A stretch of DNA of 64,000 bases, taken from contig JAUJPP010000005.1 of NCBI GenBank assembly GCA_030562195.1, positions 7,312,826 to 7,376,825 on the forward strand. Direction: 5' to 3'. The notes under the pieces are model-generated. The model was not told the origin of the DNA. It worked only from the letters and a program-made list of their open reading frames with translations, and did no database searches. The translations under genes and the position numbers were made by a program. Below are positions 1-10,100 of the stretch, in pieces. Positions within the stretch are counted from its first letter, which is position 1. The number at the start of each line of letters is the position of its first letter. This DNA comes from Nipponacmea schrenckii. Lineage: Eukaryota; Mollusca; Gastropoda; Lottiidae.

Positions 1-558
1 CCATGACAACGCCCGAGTCAGCTGCGCCAGTCATGAGTCAACTTCCGAAATTTATTTTTATTACTTATATTATGATATTGAAATTTGTTTTTTAAATATT
101 GTTACAATATAAAGATAGTTTGTTCAGAAACGACGAGGATTCTAATCCTATATATCCAAACAATACGAGTCAGACAAGACCTTGGTCAGTCTTCACAAGT
201 GTCCAGCATGATCAGCGTTTTAAAATTAAATCGACATCTCAACTCAGTTTCTTGAGACTTGGTGACATAATATAGCCTACAATTCAAATCTTTAGAGATT
301 ATGCTATTTCCAATACTATCTGTTAAAGATTATTTACTATTTTCAAAACTCAATAGTTATTGTCCTTATTCTTAAGAACGCATTTAATTTATAGAATGTT
401 TACACGGATGACCAGCGACCAGCAGTGTATAATTGCTTGACCCAATGACACCGAATAACAAAATTCACTAGTATAAGATTTCAACTTTGTCCACCAAACT
501 TTAAACTTTAGATGTATATAAATATAGATAGGACAGTCCTTGAATCCTTCACCATAGT
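1..558. other. Non-coding flank, no gene seen
   Basis: AT-rich sequence with no ORF or splice-bordered exon that I can support. It lies 3' of the minus-strand carotenoid-oxygenase gene, so its right end may hold that gene's 3' UTR. No repeat array is obvious. Confidence 0.5.
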
Positions 559-2136
559 TCAAAGTTCATCTGAATCTGGAACATACAATCCGTGTAAATC
601 TCTAGGTATCCAAACATTAAAATAGGCTCGAGCAATTTCTGTCATCGTTTTCCCATCCAATATTAGAAGATAACATAGTTTTTCATCGTCCGTTGTGTTC
701 ACACTGGCTAACACTACACCATCGTCTTCACTCTGACCGTCTGGTCTGGCTACAAACGACGGTTCTGATGGGAAACAATCTTGTTCCTTCCATTCTATAC
801 TCTTCTTATTCTCCACGTCTAATTTAATCAACGAACTTGCAAATTTAGGCACGGATTGAAAGGTTACCCCATAAACGTACTGATAACGTTTACCGTCAAA
901 TTTGGGATTGATGGTAGGCAATTCAAACGGTGTATTACAAATTACATCCGAAGTTAGATTAACAACTGAACTGGAACTCAATACAGCCAGTGCATGTGGA
1001 TTAGCTGCCGTTATTAAGTTAGTGCCAATCGAAGACTGACTCTCTAAATCTAAAGGTAAAACGAAACGTCTGTACGTGGAGGGAGGGAAGTTCCCTTCAG
1101 AGGTGGCTCCAGGAACGTCGAATGCCAAATTATTCATGAAATATCGATGCAGGACCTCGTTATCCCTAAAAGTACTCAAATCAATTACTATATGGCCATC
1201 AACTTCGTAAGCATTTCCGATATTTACACATAAAAATGGCATGGTCTCATAGATATACTTCGAATTAACTTCCTTGCCTGTATTCCTATCTATAATATGA
1301 AATCGAACGCGACCATCTTTTCTCCACTCCAAGCATTCTATCATGTTTAATTTCCTCACTTCTGCTGCGGCCACGTTCCAGACATTAATGACGTAAGGTT
1401 GTTCAAGAAAAACGTAATAATTATCCGTCATGGCGAAACTGTGTATATAAGAGGGATGAAAGGTATTAGGGACATCTATAGATGATATCAGATGTCCGGT
1501 ATATTTCTGATTAGGGTCACCCCGGCGGTCACCAGTAGACGACATGGTATATATACAATATTTAGGTGTACCGACACCATACGAATAACCTAGATTGTGC
1601 AGGACACCATTTTCATCATAATGAACCTTAGCAGTCGCTTGATTCACTTGTATAATTTGATGAATGTCAATTTTATCTAAAGTTTCTAAAGTTTTTCCAT
1701 CAAAACGGTGTAAAATATTTGTTTCCGAGCTAGCGAACAGATCGTTTCCAATTCTTATAATGCTGATAGGACAGTTGTCTGTTTTCTCCTCTTTGGTGAA
1801 CTTTCTAATTAACGTCATTAATGAGTTTTGTTTAGGATCGGGGTAGGCACGAGTACCAAATTCAGAAATAATTATTCTCTGAGCTTCCAAGTTACATTTG
1901 TAGGTGTTGCTTTTTAGAAATCGTCTTTGGTAGTAAACTTTCCCATTTGCAATCCGAAAATGTTGGAGAACAGCCATTCCATCAAACCAATGAAAATATT
2001 TCGTTTTTCCAACTTCGAAAACACCGGGTCCATTTCTATAGAGATTCCCATTTAACCACTGAGGAATATCGCCATAGATAGATCCTTCAATTTCTGGATA
2101 GATTTCGTCTTGAACGCTTTGAAACAGTTTATACAT
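559..2136 (-). CDS. Carotenoid oxygenase family protein (BCO/RPE65-like), probable pseudoenzyme
   Basis: A 525-residue protein spanning the whole beta-propeller of the carotenoid cleavage dioxygenase / RPE65 family, which cleaves carotenoids or isomerises retinoids using an iron held by four histidines. Family landmarks seen: RNGPGVFEVG (34-43), FDGMAV (51-56), AYPDP (97-101), SYIHSFAMT (229-237), FELPTINPKFDG (404-415), PSEPSFV (456-462) and C-terminal DLHGLY (513-518). Length matches the family (about 520-550). His ligands 2 (H232) and 4 (H515) are present. The site normally reading AHPH reads AKVH, giving Lys at 170, and the FHxxNAYE block reads VNIGNAYE, giving Asn at 305. Two of four ligands are therefore replaced, so iron-dependent cleavage is unlikely. 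The gene is one uninterrupted exon, unlike the usual multi-exon animal relatives, suggesting a retrocopy or intron loss. The frame is intact, so it looks expressed or recently so. Family is certain; function is not. Confidence 0.93.
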   Translation of the reverse strand: MYKLFQSVQDEIYPEIEGSIYGDIPQWLNGNLYRNGPGVFEVGKTKYFHWFDGMAVLQHFRIANGKVYYQRRFLKSNTYKCNLEAQRIIISEFGTRAYPDPKQNSLMTLIRKFTKEEKTDNCPISIIRIGNDLFASSETNILHRFDGKTLETLDKIDIHQIIQVNQATAKVHYDENGVLHNLGYSYGVGTPKYCIYTMSSTGDRRGDPNQKYTGHLISSIDVPNTFHPSYIHSFAMTDNYYVFLEQPYVINVWNVAAAEVRKLNMIECLEWRKDGRVRFHIIDRNTGKEVNSKYIYETMPFLCVNIGNAYEVDGHIVIDLSTFRDNEVLHRYFMNNLAFDVPGATSEGNFPPSTYRRFVLPLDLESQSSIGTNLITAANPHALAVLSSSSVVNLTSDVICNTPFELPTINPKFDGKRYQYVYGVTFQSVPKFASSLIKLDVENKKSIEWKEQDCFPSEPSFVARPDGQSEDDGVVLASVNTTDDEKLCYLLILDGKTMTEIARAYFNVWIPRDLHGLYVPDSDEL

Positions 2137-2402
2137 GGTACATGTAAAACACTTCTTTCTCGATCTGCGTATATCAAATTTATAACAGGTCTAACTATGT
2201 ACAGCCAGCTTATATTTATAATCACAATGATAATGATAAGATTATACAGTGATATAGGTGAAGTACAGTGTCAACAAGATACGTTACCTCGCATGCCATG
2301 CACGTAAAAACGCTAACGGTACACATGCACATCAAAAAAAACAAACAAGTGCCTAGCAAGGTACGCGCACTTTAAAATATATTTTCTGTTTTAACACAGG
2401 AA
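2137..2402. promoter_or_regulatory. Presumed upstream region of the carotenoid-oxygenase gene
   Basis: Short spacer between the minus-strand start codon at 2136 and a tandem repeat. It should hold the promoter, but I see no TATA box or other clear core element. Assigned by position only. Confidence 0.25.
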
Positions 2403-3195
2403 AAAACTCTTGGTCTAATCCAAGTTCTCATCAATATAAATGTTCACAACAAATTTCATTAAAATTAGATGAAAACTGTATTGTCTTTCGCAATCAAAAG
2501 CCGCGTTTTGACTAAGTCAAGTGTAATAACTCAAAAACAGTATATCGAAATGTCAATTTCGAACTTGACCAAGATAACATCAACTTCAATGATATCACCA
2601 AATTTCATTCAAATCAGATGAAAACTATTGTCTCTATCGTGTTCACAAGTCTATTTCGACGCAATTTGACTTAGTCAAGCAAATAATTCAAAAAACGTTT
2701 ACCCAAAAATCGTCACTGTCAAACTTGTCCAAGATATCATCAATATAAATGATAACACCAAATTTCATTCAAATCAAATGGAAATTGTGATCTCTATCGC
2801 GTTCATAAACCAATTTTGACACGTTTTTTACTAAGTGAAGTGCAATAACTCAAAAACCATTCATCGAAAAATCGCCAATTTCGAACTTGTTCAACTTCCC
2901 ATCAAAATAAATGATCACAGCAAGTTTCATTCAAATCTGATGAAAACTGTAGTATCTATTGCGTTCACAAGCCAATTTTGACGCGGTTTGCCTAAGTCAA
3001 GTGCAATAACTCTAAACCCGTTCTTCGAAAAATCGCCAATTTCGAACTTGTCCGAGTTCTCATCAATATAAATGATCAAATCAAGTTTCATTCAAATCCG
3101 ACAAAAACTGTAGTCTTTATTGCGTTCACCAGAAATTGTGGACGGACCGAAGGACGGACAGGGGTGACGACAATATACGAACACATTATAATGTG
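2403..3195. repeat. About 160-bp degenerate tandem repeat, 4-5 copies, with GGACGGAC-type end
   Basis: Copies share phrases such as 'caataactcaaaaac', 'ttcattcaaatc' and 'gcgttcacaa', recurring near 2523, 2682, 2849 and 3005. The block ends in a GGAC-rich segment and 'gtgggcgtataa' near 3187. The distinct end suggests a mobile-element tail rather than a simple satellite. No coding potential. Confidence 0.8.
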
Positions 3196-3524
3196 GGCGT
3201 ATAAAAACAAAAAAATAAATAAAGATTCACAATAGATAAGATTGTATTGATAAGCGATGTCAGGGTAATCTCGAGTGTTGTGATGTTGACGTATCTTAAT
3301 TGGTTTTTAACAATTATCAATCATTGTAGTCCGGTAGTTTTAATTGTATATTAAAAAAAAGTTGGTTTTGAAAGAGTAAACTGTATTTGAAAATGATGAT
3401 GTACATTTTTACAATAACAATAATCAAATAACAAATTATATACATTATATAACAATTACTCTGAAACAAAATGTACAATATATATATACACCAATAAAAC
3501 CAATAATAGTACACCGTACATTAA

Positions 3525-3930
3525 TAGGTACATATTTATAATATATATTAATAAAAGGTACATATTTATAATATATATTAATAATAGATACATATTTATA
3601 ATACATATTAATTAATAGGTACATATTTATAATATATATTAATAATAGGTACATATTTATAATATATATTAATAATAGGTACATATTTATAATATATATT
3701 AATAATAGGTACATATTTATAATATATATTAATAATAGGTACATATTTATAATATATATTAATAATAGGTACATATTTATAATATATATTAATAATAGGT
3801 ACATATTTCTAATATATATTAATAATAGGTACATATTTATAATATATATAATAAAGGTACATATTTATAATATATATTAATAATAGGTACTTATTTATAA
3901 TATATATTAATATTAGGTACATATTTCTAC
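3525..3930. repeat. 30-bp AT-rich minisatellite, about 13 copies
   Basis: The unit contains 'aataataggtacatattt' followed by an AT run, repeating every 30 bp with few changes. Because 30 is a multiple of 3, it gives an open minus-strand frame of about 130 codons with a ten-residue repeat (IINMYLLLIY). This is a consequence of the period, not a gene. Confidence 0.9.
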
Positions 3931-5448
3931 CACTCAAAAATGTGGAAACAAAACAAAGTTTATATCAGTTGTATTTTGTGGACCAAGCTCATGTTAAACA
4001 ATAACAAAACAATTGCCAAAATCCTTTAAAATGTTTAATTGCACTTAAAAATGGGACAAGTTATAGTTTGTTGTAACACTAATGATTGAAATAAATTTTA
4101 AATTAGATTAGTTGTCTAATCAGATCACTGTATTCATTAAAACTTTATGTAAGTAAAGTCATCTGATGGTAACAATTACAATCCAGTGGTTGACAAAATA
4201 GCTAATCTCAGATCTGACCAATTGACCTACTCTTGGCAGTGGTTAGGTAAATAAGTAATATAGAAATAATATCACTTTGTTAAACTTGATCAAATAATGA
4301 ATTATGTCAAGTTATAGATTAAGGGACATAACTCATACAAATGTTTTACGTCCTGCATCTTATGGGCTAATGAACATTACTCAAAGAAGCAAACTTAACA
4401 GCTGATAGAAAGGTTGTTTAATAATCAGATCTATTGTCTAATAACATTGTAAAAGGTGGGAGTAACAGTTTGATAATAGATCTCTGTACAATATCAGTAC
4501 ATCTTCTGACTGTACAATATCAGAACATCTTCTGACTGTACAATATCAGTACATCTGACTGGAAGACCTGTAATGTATGTACACTTTACTTGTGTCATCT
4601 TTATAGATAAACTTAATCTCTTTAAAATAAATAGACGAAGAAAATTTGATTGATAATAAGAAGATAAATCACAGGTATTTAATATTTCACCAAGCACCAT
4701 AATGATGGGAAACAATCAAACATATAAATTATATATCAAATCATTCACAAATATCACCCATCACAGTTTCTAGTCTGTATCACAAAACACATATAATATA
4801 CATTATGTAACACATTGTTCGTATATACATATAACACAGGGTGTGTGTGTGTGTTAAGAACAAACAGTGTGTGTTGTTACCATGTTACCAATCTGTTGTG
4901 TTACTGTTCGACACGACTGACCTGAAATTTAAAAATAAATGATAGTGTTATCATTATCGTACATTGCCTTCATCATATCATGATGGTACTGCATGATTGG
5001 CTCGAAACAATTATATATCAAGGTTTGTCTATCTAGATATCAATCTGTCGTGATCTGTGTTATCTATTTGATTATGTAATTTTAAATCAATTTATGGACA
5101 ATATCTAGATATCTATAGGAGATATAACAGCTTCAAATATTACATAGAAAATTATTTTAATTGTCAATTATCAAATCTTATCACATCATAAAGTTTATAT
5201 CTTGTCCCTTGAACGAAATCTTAACACAGGCCTGGGGCAAGGGGAAGAAGGAGGTTATTATACAAATTTTATCAAAATATTTGTTCAAAAATACCCCCAT
5301 AAAATCAACATATTAAGTTTAAGTCTGAAAGTTAAATCTACAGTTGTCCTGAGACATGATGATTCTGTCCGAAACGTTTTATCAATACAAGATTTTTAAA
5401 GACTGAAGTTTATTTGGGACTATATATAATTAAGAATAGATGAAATAA
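3931..5448. other. Intergenic/3' region, small repeats only
   Basis: No supported gene. Near 4336-4385 is a copy of a dispersed element ('gttttacgtcct...cttatgggctaatga') seen at several other places in the window. At 4490-4560 a roughly 27-bp unit ('gtacaatatcagtacatctt') occurs three times. A short GT run lies at 4840-4853. The right end probably holds the DNAJB9-like 3' UTR. Confidence 0.5.
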
Positions 5449-6286
5449 TCAGAATAACTTGCCAGATCCCTGAGAATGATGATGATGCTGCTGTTGATGA
5501 TGATGATTAACATTCATATGATCAAAATCTTGGTGAGAATGTCTCTGACTAGAAAAATGGTTTGGACGGAAATGTTGATGTTGATTGTGGATATTGTGAA
5601 CTTTGTGGATATTTTGAAATAAATCATCATCAAAAACATTATTAAAGCCATTAAATCCAAACATATCCTCGTTACCATCATCGTCATGGAAAAAATCATC
5701 AAAATTAAAAAACTGTCCATTTCCACCAAAATCAAATTTGAATTGGTGTCCGTGATTGGCGTGATGTCGTTGGTGAAAATCTTGATGAGCATGGAAAGCG
5801 TTGTCATAGTTTTTAAAGAAATCATTCATATTGAACTGGAAGCCTTGCCCCCCAAAACCTTGTCCCCCCTGTCCTGCTTCTCCAAACTGATCATATTCCT
5901 TTCGTTTCTTTTCATCAGATAAAATTTCATAGGCTGAAAATATAGAATACATTATTTTAATTCAAATCTTCAAACCTTTTTGTTAAAAAATATCTAATAC
6001 ATTTTATCAAATAATTCTATAGTTATTGCTAACAATTAAGAAAAAGCTTCTACTACATACCTTTGGCAATTTCAATAAATTTAGCTTCTGCAGTTTTAGG
6101 ATCTTTCTTGTTTTTATCTGGATGATATTTAACAGCTAATTTTCTAAAAGCTTTTTTGATATCTTTTGGTTTAGCGTTTTTTTTAACTCCTAATATTTCA
6201 TAATAGTCTTTACCAGCCACGGAAATATCGATAGAAACAAATACGGTCCAGCACACTGAGAACACAAACATCTGATCAAACTTCAT
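5449..6286 (-). CDS. DNAJB9: DnaJ homolog subfamily B member 9-like (ERdj4), ER co-chaperone
   Basis: Two exons: 6061-6286 and 5449-5933, joined through donor AAAG|GTATG and acceptor TTTTCAG|CC, with a split Ala codon. They give 236 residues (human DNAJB9 is about 223). Residues 1-24 are a hydrophobic signal peptide. A J domain follows at about 27-92, with KDYYEILGV, the HPD triad at 55-57 that stimulates Hsp70 ATPase, and AYEILSD after the splice. Then come a Gly/Gln-rich linker (about 95-108) and a Phe/Asp/His-rich tail ending in a poly-His stretch. Signal peptide, J domain and no DnaJ zinc finger fit ERdj4, which binds BiP in the ER lumen and represses IRE1 in the unfolded protein response. 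No KDEL-like tail is seen. An acceptor at about 6297 and possible donors near 6747 and 6857 imply a non-coding first exon. It is head to head with CRBN. Confidence 0.93.
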
Positions 6287-6739
6287 TGTAAATATCTACA
6301 ACAATAAACAAAACAATATTGATTTTGGTGTAATTAACATTCATATCAAACAAATATTAAAACAGAACTTAAAATCACACACATTGACTCTATTATACTG
6401 AAACAGAATTTAAACTATGTTGTTACTATACAATTGATCGAGCACCCATTTTAAACAGTGAAAATTATTTGTTATTGTAAATTGAAATATTAGAACAGAA
6501 CTTGAAACATGTTGTTACTCAAGAAGAAGTGTAAATGGTCATACAACTGATCAATTTCAGCCTGTCCCTAGGCCTACTGTAGATAGAATGATAAATAAAT
6601 GTCAATGTTAAGTTTAGGCCTCCCTAAATCTAAAAGCTCCAATGCATACATAGACTAGGCTACTGTAGTTATTCTAGAAACTGAGCTTTTGCTGTATATA
6701 CATTGTTAACTGAACCATATGGTTCTCATCTCTGACAAA

Positions 6740-7106
6740 ACTTACCGCAACGTTCCACCAACAAATTATCACTTATATTTACAATGTCATGTCAGAAGTT
6801 GATGAAACTAAACAAAAGTAGAAGTTTTTTAGTTACATCTTTCTATTTGAACCTACCTTTAGTACTTCTGATAGTAATTCCTTAATAATTCAAATCTAGA
6901 ACAGTTAACAGTTAAATGTGTTCAATTCTCATTAACAAAATGAAGCCGTTGGTCGAGACGATCTTCTTAAACCTGATCTGTCAAATATTTGACAGCAACA
7001 CGTTTACTTCCCTGACTCAAAAACCGGAAGTACACGATGACTTATTTGATTGGTTGATTTTATCACGTGATTAGAAACTACCCACAATTCACCGCGATAA
7101 ACAAAT
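6740..7106. promoter_or_regulatory. Bidirectional promoter of the DNAJB9-like and CRBN genes
   Basis: The two start codons are 820 bp apart and diverge. Just before the CRBN ATG lie an ETS-type site CCGGAAGT (7024-7031), an inverted CCAAT box (ATTGG, 7049-7053) and a palindromic TCACGTGA E-box (7063-7070), with no TATA box. This set is typical of bidirectional housekeeping promoters. A strict ER-stress element (CCAAT-N9-CCACG) is not present. CCAAT read on the minus strand is followed nine bases later by CATCG, a poor match. Factor binding is inferred. Confidence 0.6.
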
Positions 7107-10100
7107 ATGGCTGATGATTTACAAGCGTTAATTGTCCATCGGCTGAACGGAGACGATAACAGCTCTGACAGTGATGATATCAATGGCTAGTTATTCAATT
7201 TAGAGATATAACTTCTCCTTCGGGCTATTTACCCTCAAGTTGATTGGTTTTCAATCCAAACAACATGTTTATCTTAGATTTATTAATTTATCATTGCATT
7301 CAGCACACAATCTCCATACAACTATGGATAGAGCCTAAACACTTTATAAATAATAGTGCCATCATGTGAAAAATGTCATGCCCTGTTTTACAATTTAAAT
7401 GTCAATGCAAAGGGACTCTTATCTTTATCTACAACACAAGGAGGACTGCAATCTTGCCCTTGAAAGCTGTTGTTGTCCAAGCAATTGCACAATGTTGGTT
7501 ACCGCCACTATACAGACCAGTGCACCAAAAAGCTTTGCCTCTGTTAAATTTATAAGCTACAGGCCCTTCTCCAGACTCTGTCTCGGGGGAAAAAATGTCA
7601 CTTTGATGCCTTTTTTTCAACAGATGATATAGAAGATGGCTTCTTGGATGATGATGATGATGAAATTGAGAATGATGATGAAGAAGCTATTAATGAAGCT
7701 GAAGAACACAAGATGGAAGAAACAGCATCAACTTATGCTGGTGCTGCAAAAAAGCCCCATATAACTGTTAGTTTCGATAAGTCCCTCCCTTCAGCCCATT
7801 CGGTAAGTATAATAATAATTGATGTTTTATTTCAGTACCTAGGTTATATCAGGATAATATATATTTTTTCCATGTTTTATTTCAGTACCTAGGTTATGTC
7901 AGGATAATATATATTTTTTCCATGTTTTATTTCAGTACCTTGGTTATGTCAGGATAATATATATTTTTTCCATGTTTTATTTCAGTACCTAGGTTATGTC
8001 AGGATAATATATATTTTTTCCATGTTTTATTTCAGTACCTAGGTTATGTCAGGATAATATATATTTTTTCCATGTTTTATTTCAGTACCTAGGTTATGTC
8101 AGGATAATATATATTTTTTCCATGTTTTATTTCAGTACCTAGGTTATGTCAGGATAATATATATTTTTTCCATGTTTTATTTCAGTACCTAGGTTATGTC
8201 AGGATAATATATATTTTTTCCATGTTTTATTTCAGTACCTAGGTTATGTCAGGATAATATATATTTTTTCCATTTTTTATTTCAGTACCTTGGTTATGTC
8301 AGGATAATATATATTTTTTCCATGTTTTATTTCAGTACCTAGGTTATGTCAGGATAATATATATTTTTTCCATGTTTTATTTCAGTACCTAGGTTATGTC
8401 AGGATAATATATATTTTTTCCATGTTTTATTTCAGTACCTAGGTTATGTCAGGATAATATATATTTTTTCCATGTTTTATTTCAGTACCTAGGTTATGTC
8501 AGGATAATATATATTTTTTCCATGTTTTATTTCAGTACCTAGGTTATGTCAGGATAATATATATTTTTTCCATGTTTTATTTCAGTACCTAGGTTATGTC
8601 AGGATAATATATATTTTTTCCATGTTTTATTTCAGTACCTAGGTTATGTCAGGATAATATATATTTTTTCCATGTTTTATTTCAGTACCTAGGTTATGTC
8701 AGGATAATATATATTTTTTCCATGTTTTATTTCAGTACCTAGGTTATGTCAGGATAATATATATTTTTTTCCATGTTTTATTTCAGTACCTAGGTTATGT
8801 CAGGATAATATATATTTTTCCATGTTTTATTTCAGTACCTAGGTTATGTCAGGATAATATATATTTTTTTCCATGTTGTATTTCAGTACCTGGGTTTAAA
8901 ATAAAATTTTTTCAGGGATAAAAATATATTTTTTTCCATGTTTTATTTCAGTACCTAGGTTATATCAGGATAATATATATTTTTTCCATGTTTTATTTCA
9001 GTACCTAGGTTATGTCAGGATAATATATATTTTTTCCATGTTGTATTTCAGTACCTAGGTTATGTCAGGATAATATATATATTTTTTCCATGTTGTATTT
9101 CAGTACCTAGGTTATAGTCAGGATAATATATATTTTTTTCCATGTTGTATTTCAGTACCTAGGTTAATGACAGGAATATACTAATCATTTAACATATATC
9201 ATGATGATGATCTTGTATTATCATACGTAGGTGATGTTAGAATAGATTTTATATGAAAATTTAACCTTACCTATTTAATTTCAGTACCTATGAAAATAGT
9301 TAAATGATAAAATTTTGGTAAATTTTACATACAGGTAGAAAATAAAGGATAGATTGATTAAAGTTTAATATATATTGTGTAAATGTTACCTAATAGTTTT
9401 AATACCTGAAAAAGGTTATAATCTTAATAGGTTATAATATATTAAAAGTTACAATGTTATAAGGTATAAATAGTAAGAAGGTTATAATATATTAAAAGAT
9501 TATAATATATATTAAGGTTACAATGTTTAATAAGGCTATAATATATAAGAAGGTTATAATATATTAAGAAGGTTATAATTTATATTAACACAGTTTACTA
9601 ATATATATTAAGTTGTTCAATGTTACAATGTTTAATAAGGTTATAATATATTAAAAGGTTATAATATATATTAAGGTTACAATGTTTAAGAAGGTTATGA
9701 TATTAAGGTTACAATGTTTAATAAGGTTATAATATAATTGTAGAGATGTTAATCATGTAGAAGATGAACTAGAATGTTACGGTACGACAGCTGAAATCTT
9801 CTCTATTAAAGATGAAACTGACGATATTACTGGAATCTCAACGTTACGTATTAAAGCTCGAGGGAGACAGAGATTTAAACTGATAGAGACTAGTAGAGAT
9901 GTTACAGGGTAAGTAGATATAATCTATAATCACCCAGGGCCTTATTAGTTACTGTTATCTGTTTGATTTTAACACTGATCAAACATGAAGTTTATCACCT
10001 GACCCCCTCCCACTCCCCCCAATACTATATTGAAATTTGAAAGGTTACCTTTAAACAGCTAAATTATTGAAAATTTCACCTTTTGTTTGAGTATATTAAC

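Noticed and set aside
7373..7632. Short ORFs on both strands between CRBN exons 1 and 2
   Set aside because: They lie in an intron, overlap one another and resemble no family.
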